Shown here: positions 23,901 through 37,500 of the stretch, piece by piece | How the letters are laid out: every line of letters begins with the position of its first letter | How positions within the stretch are numbered: position 1 is the first letter of the stretch | NCBI GenBank assembly: GCA_025267735.1 | Contig: CM046304.1 | Location: 23,191,381-23,255,380 of the forward strand | DNA: 64,000 bases | Direction: 5' to 3' | Source of the DNA: Mactra quadrangularis | Lineage: Eukaryota; Mollusca; Bivalvia; Venerida; Mactridae | Notes under the pieces: generated by a model | The model's database searches: none | What the model saw: the letters and a program-made list of their open reading frames with translations, nothing else | Told to the model about the DNA's origin: nothing | Translations under genes and position numbers: made by a program

Positions 23901-26900
23901 GGGTTTTCCCCTCCGGTACAAACAAACTTTCACTGTTACAATGAAAACACGTGTAAAAAGAACAATAGGATTTAATCCATAGTTCGTGCTGTTTAGCAAT
24001 ATTAATGTGTAGAAAACTTTGTTTGTACCGCTTGTGCAAGGACGGAAAAACCCATACATTTGAATTCTGGATTAGGTCTATTAGGAAAAGTACTTAACAG
24101 AATAACAGTTGAAACATCTTTATAGAAATGTTTATGTTGGAAGAACAATTCAATTAGTAGTTTCAGTTGGCAGTTGTTTTTCAAGGCAAACAATGTAAGG
24201 CCTAAAAAATTCTGTGTTTTTTTGTATTATTAGTGTTTCTTACACACTAAAAATCAAGCATTTCCTCAAATTTCAAAAGTTATTTTACATTCAGGAATAT
24301 TGATAAGAAGACTATAAGTGAAAATCACAATTTGCTCTGTTTAAAAAACAAACTTGGAACCTACCCTGCCTAACTTTTTTCAGACTGTGGCTCTAAACAC
24401 AGGACCCTAAAGACAGGATGTTTTGGCCAAAATGATGGCAGAACAAGTAGATATAAAGATTTTATGATTCCCATTATTTATAGTGTATATTTTTCTATTC
24501 ATTTAGATTAACAACACAGTTGGTACAACAAGGTAGTCAAGGAAATCAACAGTTTATATTGAGAACTTCTAGTGGTAATCAAATACAACTGAATCGACAA
24601 GCTCTTCAGTTCCAACAACAAATTCTTCAACAGCAACAACAACAACAACAGCAGCAACATGTAGCGTCATCATTTCATCAGATTCTCTCACAACAAAATG
24701 TGATGCCATCTAATTCATCCGCCATTATGAATAGATCGTTAACTCCAAACACTGATGTGTTATCATATAGTGGTACTGCTGTAACCCAAACTGTCTCTCA
24801 GTTACGTGCTAGTCCCGCCCCTAATGTCAATCTCGTCCATTTACCACCAAACATTCAACAACAGCAACAACCCTCACAGCAGCAACAGTTGAGCCAACAA
24901 CAGACTCATCAGTTTCAAATCGCTCCTGGAACAATTTTACAAATACCTGCTGGAGCTTCTGGCACTTCGCCAAATCTTGTCAGTACGACCTTGTTTCAAG
25001 GTCAACAAGCCTTGCTAGGCAACAATCAACAAGGAACATTAGTGAACGCTCAAAATACAGTAATACAGAATCCTAATGTTGTTAATGTGAATGTAGCAGC
25101 TCAACATGTGTTGTGTAATAATCCATCTCAACAACAGAGAACTAATCTTGGATTAACAAATATACAGACAGCTTCTCCTAGTCCATTTAACATACAAGGT
25201 ATTTTTTGTACCATTTGTTTAATTTCGTTAATTTAACTTATACTTAACTCCTATTTTACTTTAAATAGAACAGTGTTTGTTTGCATTTATTTACGATAGG
25301 TTATTTGATTTTGGTAGAAAAATTAATTTGAATGATAATCTTAGGTAAATCCAGTTGGAACTATGGAATTGAATTCATACTGGGGAATTGCTATATTCAT
25401 TGAGCAAGAATTTGACTGGCTATTTTCACCCATAGTATATTGAATATAAAACACTACCAGCACATAATATGTTTATTATTGTTTCTTAAAATTTTACATT
25501 TCGCCATACCAGGCTTCTTTTTTTTTCTTTTTTTTAAAACTTCACCCTGGCTTAAATAGATACTGTGTAATTGTATTTAGGCTTTTTAAGTGAACTTGAA
25601 ATTTGATTAATTTTCTCATTTAGCAGTTAAGCATTACTTACTTGCTTTTTCCTCAAGCTCACATATTAGCTAATTATGTTCCAGGTACATTAATTCAGAC
25701 TGCTGAGGGCAAGAGTATATTAATTCCTAGTCAAAATATTGCTCAGCCAATCAATATTCAAGGATTATCTGTGGCCACGCCTGCTGCTCAAAATCAGCCA
25801 ATCAGCATCCAAGGATTGTCTATAGCCACACCCATTGCCCAGCAACAGATACAACAACCAGCTCAGAATACTGTTGCTAACATGTTGCAGTTAGCCCAGC
25901 AACAACAACAATCCAGTCAGCAACTACAGCAGACTGGATTTAATGTTGACAATAGAACTGGTCAAGGTATGCATAGTTGTATAGTCAGTCTTATTTTCAC
26001 TTATATTCTTTTTCTAAGATCAATTTGTTATTTCCTTTTTAAAGAGAATTGCCCTGGAAAGTGGGTTTGAAAGCGGGCTGTCACAGTCTTTACAATTTTT
26101 AGAAGCCCTAGCCTGATTTTACCATGAACTGCTATGTCAGTTATGATGAGATTCCTCCTTTCAAGTTCGGGATTCTTCCTTCAAAATGTATGTAAATTAG
26201 TAGTGATAAACAATTTAATGGACACTAGCTCGGGTATAAATAGGGGCATGTTTCAAGGATCCTGATGGAATCCTTTGCTGCTATTAAAATCATTGGGAAT
26301 CCTAAGTTTTGGGATCCACTAAACCCCTTGAAACTGTTAGTGTTGAACTGTGCTTCCATGATGTATGAAATCATCAATAATTGTTTTCAGGTGTACAGCA
26401 GATTGTATTAAATCATCAAGGACAACAGATTTTTGTACAGAGAGCTCAAACTACCACTGGTCAACCACAGAATATTATTGTCCGAACTGCTGGTGGTCAA
26501 TCTGGTATTGTCCAGTTACAACAGAGAGCAGGGACACAGCAAGTAGCCACACAGCTACAGGGTAGCAACAATCAAACTGGTATTTTACAGTTGCAACAAA
26601 GACCTGGTCAGACAACTATACAAAATGCTCAACAAACATTACAGGTAATTAATTAATTTGATTAAGCTACTAGATTACCATTGTTATTATACATAAATTT
26701 GTATCTTTAAAATTGATGTAATCTTGAACCCTAGTTCATGTATTTGAAGTTTTAGTTAAGGTTTGATAACCATTTACTTCATTTTGACAATAATGTCAAT
26801 TTTCTTCTGTACAATGGAAATTTCGTATGCTCTTTGTGGATGGGTAGTGTTTACTGGTGATATGAAATTGTCCAGGAAAGCTGGCTGATGTAAATATCTA

Positions 26901-29900
26901 AATAAATAAAAAATGTTGATAATAGGTACTAAATACTAATTACATAAAACGTCTTGGTGTCATAGTTCAAATATATAAATTATGTTTTGTTGATATGTAT
27001 TTTAGGCTTTAGCAGCCAATGGCGGTAATCAGCAGATAAAGTTTGTTAATCAAACAGTTGGAAATTCAACTCAGCAGACAATGCCTGTATTTAATATTGG
27101 TGGACAGAATGTTACTTTGCAACAATTAACAAATCAACTTTCCAACATACAAGGTTTGAAATTACAGCAGCAACAACAACAACAAACTCTGCAGCAGACG
27201 CAGAACATTCTTCAACCTCAACAAGAGACTTTGACCTTTCAGGGTCAAGGCCAAGATCAAAGTCAGATAACTCTGAATCAAAGCCCAACTGTTGTGACTC
27301 AGCAATTTTCTAATCAAAACAGTTCTCAACCTAATGTTATTTCTAGTCAATTATCTGTTGCCCAGTCTGTGTCTGACACTTCTGCAAATAGTGTTGAAAA
27401 TCAAACTAGACTTATATTGCAGAAGATTCATAATAGTTTGAAAAAATCCCAAGCTGATGCTGTCAACTCGGCTGCAGCCACAGTGTCGAGTATTCAAGCT
27501 TTACAGAATAAAAACATAGGACAAATTAAACAAGAGTTTGTGCCATCACCATCTTCCAGTTTGAATTCTCCATATTCTTCTGTAAATGTGAAAAGTGAAC
27601 CAAATTTAATTGAAACATTGATCAAACAGGAGAAAAGTTTAAGCTCGTCTTGTGATTCTCTTGGGTTGCCCTCATTTCTTATGTCATCAGCTCAGACGAC
27701 GTGCACATCAGCTACGTCTTCTCAAGCCTCGACTCCAATGTCTTTATTTCTGATGTCTAGTAGTCAAAACATAGCTAGTAATCCTAGTTTTTCAAGTGTG
27801 TCCACCATGGATAGTGCTAATTTGTTATCAAGTGCTAGTGATTCAAAATCTGGGATTAATTTACAAACTAAGAATTTATTACCAACTTCATTGAATGGGT
27901 CTAATGCACAAACTAATCAATCAGGTGCTATGCTGGTACAAAGCAGCCAGACTGGTTCAGTGTCTCAGACTGTTGTGTCTGGTACTACATCACAACCAGG
28001 ACAGACTGGTACCACAACACTACAAACTATACATCTGCCTCCGGAGTTGCAGCAACAATTACAACGAGTTCAATTAGAAATGAAAAAAGTGCAATCTTCT
28101 ACTACAATGACTGCTCAACAAAAACGAGAAAAATTCTTACAACTTCAAGCCTTTCAAAAGAAAATCTTACTAAAAGGTCGCGTTTTAGCGACTACTAGAA
28201 CTGAACAAAGTCAAGCTAATCAGTTGTCACAAGCCTCAGTGTCACAGACTTATACTGGTCAGTCTAGTATTAATACTTCTAGTCAACTACCTGATACAAG
28301 ACTGAACTTTTCTAGTCCAAGTCCTTCAAACTCTGGATTGAAAAATTTACTAAGACAAGAAGATAGTTCCCAGGTACAACCGGACAGTACAAGCAATCTG
28401 GGTCAAGGTGAGATCACTTGATTGTTCATTACTTGTGTTATTTACTTTTTCTTAACTAAAATCATATGTGATTGACCATGCCAAGAACTTCATTTTTATC
28501 ACTATCCAGTTAATGGTTAGGCTTATTTATCAGATCAACTGATTAAATTCTTACTTCAGTGATCGATTTATTGTCTATTAGATTACAACTTGTTAAATTT
28601 TCCTAAAATATAAGAGAATATTTTTACTTTGGTGTAAGAGTGATTTTTGTTTCTCTGAGTGAGCCCAGAAAACATATTTTCACGATTGGCCTGTCTTTGA
28701 GTAAAATTGTCATTTTCTGAGTTGAAATAAAGGAAGTCTTTTTCAAGAATTGACATATATTCTTTTTCTTATATGAATGCTTTTTGTGTACTTTTCATGA
28801 TATGTAACTTCCATCATTTTTCTTCTAAGATAAACTCATTTTAGTGTAAAATATTTACTACAATAAAAAAAAACATGTATAAGATTTTATAATTTTCATC
28901 GTATATTTTCTTTGAACAACACTACATTTGTAAAACATAAATGACATTTTCTATGTTTATTTCAGTTCATCAAATATCTAACTCTATGTCAGATATGGTT
29001 GGATCAAGTACACAACTATCTACATCATCAACACAGCCTCTACCAGCATCTAGTTTCAATTCTACATCTCAACCGTCTAGTTTTAATGTTTCCATGACAA
29101 CCACTAATGTTACTGCTAGTACTAGTTCTACCAATGTAGATACCACCCCACAAGTTGCTGTGCCTACACAAATAAAGGTAAGTATTTTATTAGTACTTGC
29201 TTTACCTACTAGTCTGAGTCTGCTCATAATGCATCCTTATGTTGGGGGCTGACAGTCATTAAAATCAATCAAACTGTTGGCCTGAAGTCTGGGGATTATT
29301 GAAAGTTGGTTTGAGCTAATGGAAATATTTAAATACTTATTTTATATAATTTGGCTTGTTTGTAAATGGTAAAATTACAATATTACATAAAATTATCAGC
29401 TGTAGTCATTCAAGTCATGGAAATCCTTTTATTTATGTTTGTTAAAACTTTGTTGCAATAACTGCTAAATTGCATGACCAATTTTGCTTAAACTAAGCTC
29501 TGTAGGCCTGTAGTCCTTTCAAAGTTCTTTTTTCATACAAAAACATTCCATGCTGAATTCCTGTTTAGTCTAAAGCCACTAGGAGCACTTACTCACTTAC
29601 TTGCTATTCCATTACAGATTGCTGACAAAGTTCTTACATTGAGCCTAACCCAAGCACAGAAAGATAAAGTACAGTCTTACCTAGACAAGATGACCCCAGA
29701 ACAACAACAACAATATTTACAGACCCAGCAACATGTGTTACATAGAATACAAAAACAACAAGCATTGAAGGCTCAGATACAAGCACAGACTGAGGCACAG
29801 AAAAAACGTAGCGAATTAGCAGCAATGTCACAGAATAGGTCATCCAGTCTATCTCCTGCACCATCATTGGTAAATTATATTCTTTCTTGGTTCAAAACTT

Positions 29901-32900
29901 CCATTGCCTCGAGTAACAATGTTATCACTGCTTTGTTATTTCTAAATTTGAAGTTAAATACTTAAAAAAAAATCTTACCTTAAAGTCAATGACTTATATA
30001 AATAGACATCCTGTTCTTGATTTGTAAAAGTGTTCATAGACTATGAATATTGTCAGTTGGTAAGATTCTCTATTCTACCTCTTTGTCAAGTATATCAGAT
30101 GTTAGACACTGGCAAAAGTATGTACCAAGGTCAAGAGATCTTAATCCATCCAGGGGTCAGTGAGTAGGTCAATTGACCACCCCAGTATGACTTTTAAAAT
30201 TGTCAAGGCATAAGGTACTTATAATCAAATTTATTTTATTGTTTTTGCAGTCACAAAATGAACCACAGCAGCAGCAATCATCTACAGGTAGCAGTAATAT
30301 AGTACCAGAGGTAAAAGTGATACCAGTTCCCAATACTAGAATTAATACATCACTAACAAATACTGGACCTACTACAGTTATAAGAGGACAGAAAAGATCT
30401 TATATGGATATACCTAAAGGAACTTTGTAAGTTATGTTTTAAATGTATTTTTCAAACTAAATAAGTCTCATTCTTTGAGAGCTGTAATACAGTGGTTATG
30501 TACTGAACTGATAATGAAACAGATTTTCAAACTTAATGATTTGTCTCAACAAAGGCTAATAATTTACCAGTCATGTGCAAGCCTTAAATTCACTTTAATT
30601 TGATGGCAGCTTAACAACTTACTCTAAGTTATTGCAGCTTAATTCACAAACTCATAACTTTTACACTACTGTTGTGCCAGTGACAGTTTAATGATATTTA
30701 TTAATTGTAAAATTTACTTGCTTATAACGTTTCTCAATATTCATTCTTTAAATGGAAATCTTATTCGAACATTTTTCTGTGTTACAGAATCAATCAGCAG
30801 ATCAGACAGGATCAGAATCATGCCAGTAATCCTGATACTAAAAGACCGTTTAGATCACGAGGTGATGCGTGTAGACGTCTACTACGTTACCATGTGTTTC
30901 AAAGTTACGGTCCTAGTCCAGAAGATTTTAACAAGTTTGATAATTATATGGAGGACATATCTGAAGACTTGCTCAAAAAGAAAGATAAAATGTTTGATAA
31001 ATTTAGACATTTACTTGTACAAGAAACTTTGGTATGTATACTTTGCTTTTTGTGCTTTTAACTTAACATTACTTACTTCTGTATTTTGGTAGTCAAGATC
31101 CCTGCCTTCAAGTTGAATTCACTGACAGAAGTATCTAGGTTTTGAGGTCAGCTTCAATCACAACTTTATGTGTGACAAAGTTGGCTGTCCAATGCAGAAG
31201 ATGAAAGTATAGTACTGACGATTCCCAGAACTCTGATGGTTAATTGAATTGAGCACATTGGTGACTGTTGAAAAGTGGCATTTAAAATCAAAAGTTTATA
31301 AATTTATAAATATGAGTCAATCTATATAATGTCCATGACTTATCTGTAAAAAATCAGTGCTGTCTGACAATTTATCTTAGTATCATTTAGCAGAGGTATG
31401 ATACAACATTTGAACTCTATTGCTTTCAAGGTACAGTCAATTCGCATTATCTCGACTACTCTTGAGTCGACATTTCGTTGTCTCGATTGAAAATCGAAAG
31501 TCCCGATTTTTTGCCTTCTTTATCTTTATGAAAAATGCATGTTTATCGATTTTTTTCTATCGACTTTTTCCATATCTCGATCATAAATTTCGGACCAAAA
31601 CGTTTGTTTCACTCCATAATCATAATGTTTACCTCGACTAGTCAAAGATGTCATCAGCAATCTGACGAGGTGCGCCTATCAATTAGCAATCACACTGTGA
31701 AACTGATACATAGGGGCCAATTTTAATCAACATGTCATTTAACAATTGTGAATTAACAAAGTGACAGCTTTTTGATTGACAGGTGTCATAATTAAATTAA
31801 TTGAGCATCGTGGGCTCTTTACTTGTTACATACGTTTTTTATGAAAAAATATATATTGAAATAAATTACAAAGAAAAAAATAACGAATCATCTTTTATAT
31901 TCCTATTTTTATTCAATTTCGTTCTTTTATTTGATCGATATGTTTATACTCAATTTTAAAGCATACTCTTAATAACTAAAATTAATCTCTCCACATGCTT
32001 CAGAAAAATTGTTAAAATTGTAAAATTGTTAACAACTTGATTATATCTGTTACTACTCAATTTTACTTAGTGCTCTTCTTGGTGTGTCGTTAGCAAGATG
32101 CAGCATGATAGATTGCTACACATCAAAGAAAAGTCGACATTGCGCGAGTTGTATGACGAGCAATGACGTCACAACACGCATACACACCCAGGCTTAAATA
32201 TTTAATACATAATTGTTGACTGGCTACAAATTGTAAAAAAAGAAATAAACACGTGATAAGTTTGCTTCATCGAGACATAGTCTGTGTAAAATTAGAAATC
32301 AAAAGTAGATTTTCGGAAAATACGCAAATTGTTTTAATAAGTCGTCCAAAGGAAATAGCGACAGTGTGAACGTACAACACAACAACTTGGAGTACATTTG
32401 TGATATAAATAGTAAAACCTTATTTACAGTTGAAATAAAGCAATTATTTTAAACTACACGCTCTTAACAGGTAAAAAGTGCTATTGAAGACCTCAAACTT
32501 ACCTCCCTTCGTAAATTTTGTTTATCTAGAATATTCGTTATCTGGACTATTTTTCAACAGTCCCAACAAAGTCGAGATAATGAGAAATGACTGTAGTTTT
32601 TATTGTAATCCATTTATTGAGTATCCACTTATGGCTAAAATGTAGTTTGTTTTATCTAAGTTGGGGTCATAGATTTTACAAGGTTATATTGATGTATTAT
32701 TATTATTTATTCATATATTCCAGAGAGTTCATCCCTCGTCAGAGTTAGTCATGTTACAAAGAATGCAGAATCAAGATTTAAGAAAAACTCTGGAAGAAGA
32801 AAGATTACTCGTCAAACAAGATCCAGGTATGTAAGATTTTTTTAACAGGAAATGTTCCCTTTTATGTTTTGGCATTGCTTTTAGTGATTCAACATTTATG

Positions 32901-34546
32901 GTTAATTAAAGAAGGAAAAAATGGTTTTTTTGCCTAATAGTTACATCTTTTGGTTGTTTATAGTCATTTGTGCCCAGAATATAAAATGCCTCTTCCTTAC
33001 AGTATCAGTGATTCTCAGCCATAGCATGTTTATTCTTCCTTGAAAATTTAACATTGTTGTTGTTCTAGACTCTGTGTTGATTTGTAAGCAAGTACTGGTA
33101 AAAGAAACTTATCTGAGAATGCTGGTTCAATACAATGAAACACTTTTTATCTAGAGTTAAATTATGTTATAATAATCAAATTTCAAAGATCCAGTTAATT
33201 ATTTCCAAAATTAACTTTTTATATCATAATTTATAAATTGATTCCAAATACCATATTTCTCTGTTTCAGAATCTTTTGAACCAATGCCTATGAAATTCTT
33301 ATGTAAAAAAGAAAACAGAACTGAAAGTACTAGTGAGTTAGTTGATATAAAACAAGAACAGAATGATGATATGAATAGTGACACAAGTTGTGAGGATATA
33401 TCAGAAACTGTCGCTAAAATAAAAGAAGAGTCGGTGGACACAGACAGCAGGGAAGAAGAAACCAAGGCATCTAAAATGAGAAAACTTGTTATTAAAACTG
33501 ATGGATTAAATTTCCGAAGTTCATTCAAGAGAGTAAGTCTTGATAGTTCCAGGTCTAGTGTTGATGAGCAGCTAAGTCAGGATCAAAGTATGAATAGTGA
33601 TGTTAGTGTTACGATGGACGTTGACGAAGATGATGATGATACTAACGACAATTCTGTTCATAAATTTGACAGCGTACGTGACGAAGATGAGAGAGCTGTG
33701 TTAGCATTGTCTTCAGCTGAAGATTCACAGAATACACAATTAGATTCAAATTTAGATGTGTATAATGTGGATGATTCGCAAAATACCCTTGAAAGTGATA
33801 ATGATGAACAACTATTTAAAGAAAAAAGAAATTTTGAAATACATGCAGCCAGTGACTCTATGTTGATTGAGAATAGAGGTGGTGTCAGTAAAACTAGTAA
33901 AAAATCGATAGGTTTTAGTAGTAGTGAGTTTTTAAGTCGTTCTGTTGTTGATGGGAGCAAGTCAAACATTCCAAAGATTCATTCAGATAAATCTATTGCT
34001 AGTTCAATAACTGAAATTGAGGATTCTGATAATGAGGACAAGTTTGGTGGATATCAGCCAATGAAAGACAAGTATGGAATGTATCAGCCAATCACAGAGA
34101 GTTTAACAGACAGTGAAGAGAATTCTTATTACTCTGCTGATAATGCGGCTGATCAACATTCTGTGATGAATGATGAGGATGACCTTCAGATTCAAGGTCA
34201 TTGGAACAAATCGACTAAGGATCAAATGGACACAGATGATGACTCGGATCCTGAAGTTAAGGCGCAGATGGAAAGTGCAATAAACTCTATTCTTAGTTTG
34301 AATCAGGGTGGAGCAACGAATGAACCCAGTTCAGTGTATAATTACAGTGGGCAATCCAATCAATTTTTTAATCATGACAGTCAAGCAAACACTCTTTATA
34401 ATGATACTAACAGTCTGCAGGCAGATCTAAATTTCCAGGCAGATGGACCTCAGGGTAGCTCTACTAGTAAGGCAGAAGGTCGGAAATCCCCTATGGATAA
34501 TTTCGGCCATGATTTAGACGCTGCTGTTAACAGCATTTTAATGTAA
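20961..34546 (+). CDS. BICRA: BICRA/BICRAL-type ncBAF subunit (GLTSCR1 domain protein)
   Basis: Nuclear scaffold subunit of the non-canonical BAF (SWI/SNF) remodeller; in vertebrates the GLTSCR1 domain binds the complex that includes BRD9. Thirteen coding exons join in frame to 1737 aa: 20961-20995, 22176-22212, 22600-22847, 24507-25198, 25685-25966, 26391-26644, 27006-28407, 28966-29177, 29618-29869, 30251-30426, 30788-31031, 32724-32826 and 33270-34546. The N-terminus MDNGDSLLDVI resembles the vertebrate start. Residues about 60-1190 are Q/S/T-rich and disordered, with CAA/CAG tracts near 24625 and 27165. The GLTSCR1 domain is at about 1216-1312: RPFRSRGDACRRLLRYHVF, then PSSELVMLQRM. The acidic tail holds SAINSILSLNQ (about 1645), like the vertebrate C-terminus, and ends AAVNSILM. 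Identity is firm. BICRA versus BICRAL is not meaningful here, as an invertebrate co-orthologue is likely. Confidence 0.93.
21274..21559 (+). mobile_element. tRNA-derived SINE (family B), intact, with 14-bp target duplication
   Basis: The head has 'tagcgcaattggtagcac' (A box) and 'gcgggttcgaatcccaccc' (B box). The body has 'gacaataatgtcgattttcc' and ends 'gttaactccaataaataaat'. Flanks are AATTAGAATAATGA at 21260-21273 and 21560-21573, exact. The duplication and clean head mark a recent insertion in the BICRA intron after the first coding exon. Confidence 0.9.
23880..24075. mobile_element. Short element with long imperfect inverted repeats
   Basis: The left arm has 'atccggaattcaaat', 'tgggttttcc' and 'ggtacaaacaaac'. 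The right arm repeats these inverted ('gtttgtacc', 'ggaaaaaccca', 'atttgaattctggat'). Arms are about 55-60 bp of a roughly 196-bp element, so the transcript would fold into a long hairpin. It lies in the BICRA intron before the 24507 exon. Confidence 0.7.
26755..26913 (+). mobile_element. SINE family B, 5'-truncated
   Basis: Contains 'gacaataatgtcaattttct', 'gtccaggaaagctggctgat' and an AAATAAATAAA tail, matching the 3' half of the copy at 21274-21559. It lies in the BICRA intron before the 27006 exon. Confidence 0.65.
31434..32592. mobile_element. Non-autonomous pogo/Tigger-like transposon, 1159 bp
   Basis: Left end CAGTCAATTCGCATTATCTC and right end GAGATAATGAGAAATGACTG form imperfect inverted repeats of about 24 bp. 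The element is flanked by TA on both sides (31432-31433 and 32593-32594), the target choice of the Tc1/mariner superfamily. The 'cattatctcga' terminus resembles pogo/Tigger elements. No transposase frame is present. It lies in the BICRA intron between the two GLTSCR1-domain exons. Confidence 0.82.
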
Positions 34547-37500
34547 ATTAGCAATTTTAATTCTGTGACCAATTAATAGGGCAGTATTATTTTTCTTGCA
34601 TCTAATTATTTAATAACACTCATTTTTGAATATTTAATTTTTAATGCATTCAACATATCATTACTTGTGACCAACTTACCGGTGTGCTTTGCTATTTTAT
34701 ACATGCATGTATTTCATTTAAAATGGCTGAAAGTCTTAAAACTGTCAATTGTGATATCCATTATTGTCCACTGTTTTAATTGTATACATATTTTTAACTA
34801 GAACTTTCAAATTTGTCTTCAACTTAAAACTGCTCTCTCTATTTTGGTTAATTTTTGATATTTTGAAAATTACCTGTCAAATTGTCAATGTATTGGTTTA
34901 TGTTTAGAAAATGAAAACTAAATTTTTTAAGGAAACCTGACCTTGTGAGAAATAATAGAGTCACAAAAAAGCACTTAAATTGTCTGTACTGTATTAAAGT
35001 GTAGGTTTTTTATGCATGAAATCATGTCAATATGTCAATTTGAACTAAACTTGATATTATCAGAACACTACTTTATTGCTTCCTTTTTGTTTCTATACAA
35101 TTTTGAGTCTTGGAAAAGTTGATGCTGAATGTAAAATCTATGAATGCGCTTTTTAAAATTGTGCCATCACCGTTTTTTCATTTTGCTAGTCAAATCCAAT
35201 TGTGAAATATTTTCAAAATACTAAGTACTTCTGGAATTGGTGCATGAATATTTGTTGGTCATCATTTTGTGCACATCATGAATGATTTGGACTAGCACTT
35301 TTTCTTAACTTGTGAACTATAATGTTAAATTTTATTTTTACTTATATGAAATATATAATTACATTTCATGGAAACTTACACATGTGCCATTTTATACAGT
35401 CAAACGTCCTTATGCATTAACCAGTACTTAAATTATAAAAGCGATGTTCAAAATGTCATTTTAGCTGATTAAAGTATTTCTTTATTTTCAGCTCTTTTAA
35501 GTATTTCTTTATTCTTCTTGTCCGAATTGAAAAATGGTTGTTCCGACATCTTACTGCTAAATATAGCATATTTCTATTGTGATTACACTAAAGAATGTCC
35601 TTGGTAACTTTATAAAGATGGACTATGCATGCCTGGTTTGTGTTATCGTTGTAAAATATTCTGTGATTGCTATAATTTGGTGCCATTTTATGAGATTATG
35701 TACTTTGTTATATATCTATTGTTATTTTATACTTCCGAGTTTGAATGGTTTTTCTATGCATTTCTAGTTTCCTTCATCACCAGGCCTTATTACTGTTTAA
35801 GTTTGTCTGAATTTAAGATTGGAAGAAACGTTCCGCTAACTGCCTTCTGTGCTATTTTCTCTCTTATTTGCTTTGCAAAAATTTCACACAGTGGTCAGAA
35901 TTATAAACTGGTTGTCCTGGCAACCAGATAAATATAAATTTGCCGACTGTATGCAGAAGAATTTTGACTGGAATCAAGATTTTTTATTAATGAATTATTT
36001 ATTTAAAGATTTACTTATTTTGATAAGTATTTTTTTTTGTATTTTGCTTTTCTGATAGTAATATGAGTCAAATCACTAAAATAAACCTTTAGTGGGTAAT
36101 TGTTGAAGTTTATGCTTTTAAATTTTGTTTCCTATAGTTTGCTTTCAGTTCTTCAACTCCTATTGTTAACTATTATAATGTTCAATGTATCTCTTTAAAT
36201 GGTTCAAGTGTATTTATCTATGATAGTTAACTGAGGCCTTATAAGAAGTGGTTTAATTTGTGAAGTCATTCTTGTTTCATTGTGTTGACTATCTGACAAG
36301 AATCATCCATTAATCATGTTCTCAGTAATAGGGACTATTAGCATATTACACTTAATGTTCAAATACTTGTGTGTTTACTTCCCAAGTGAAAAACTCAAAG
36401 TCCCGTGAAATAACCAAAGAATATTACTTTAATAGATAATTAGTAACATTGAGGTATAAAATAAAAAGTATTATAATTCTGAACTTCTTTTACTGAAATC
36501 CATAGAAAGTTTCAAGTAAATTATTTATCTTGTATTGCTTTGAAAAATATAAGATAAAGCTGTATGTGCATAGGTGAAGGTTTTAAAGACTGCTCTTGAA
36601 TTAAATATTTATTGAACCCAAGAATTTTAGAACCCTAAAAAGTGGACTATTCCTACTAAAAAATTAATGAAATTTTGAAATTTCACCCAGGTGGATGTAA
36701 TGTATGATTTAATTTGTCAGTCTTCTTTTATGCTATCAAGCATGACTCTTGTTTTGAAAATTTGCCTTATACATTCCAAGTCATTCATTTTCCTTCTGGA
36801 TGTTAAGTGTTTTAGGTGTATGTTAATTAATAATTTGTTATATAGTATTGTATTAAATGGCCAGGATTTCACCTTTCCTGAAAATGCCACCAATATTTCT
36901 GCTGGTTGTCACTAGAAATTAGTTACTTTATTCGTACACTTCTTGTAAGAAACAATGTAGATATATGTATAAAGACTTATTGAAAATATACATTTTTTTT
37001 TGTAGTAAAATATCATTTTTTAGAAGATTAATTTAACTTTCAATAGTTTTTCAGATAGGTTAATGGTTTTTAGAATCTTTATGTTCATGATTTTAGGACC
37101 TTAGAAAGGATCATTATTCTTTGTAAAAGCTGGCATACCTAAATAATGGAATTCTGGAATATCAGGAATTTTTAAAATCTAATCTTTAGTCAGTGTATTA
37201 AGTACGAGTATAGTCACCATAGTAAATGTACAATCAAGGTTGCTTGTGTTTAACAGAGACATAGATAACAGGTATCTATGTCTCTGTGTTTTATTAATAT
37301 ATATTTTTACATAATATGATATGAAATTGCTTTCTATAGTCATTTGAGGGTAACTTGTTTTAATGTGCACTGATTGAAATAATGTTTTATTTGATTTGAT
37401 GTGAATAAACATAAATACAGTAAAGTTCCACTATAGATACCACCTTGGTTATTGCACAATTGTATGATTTTTCAAAAAAACAAATTATTCTTAATAGTAG

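Noticed and set aside
33211..33969. Antisense open frames opposite the last BICRA exon
   Set aside because: They are rich in S and L because the sense strand encodes an acidic serine-rich tail; no start context or splice support.
35579..36055. A membrane-protein-like pair of frames after the BICRA stop
   Set aside because: AT-rich 3' sequence gives hydrophobic translations by composition; no splice sites or family match.
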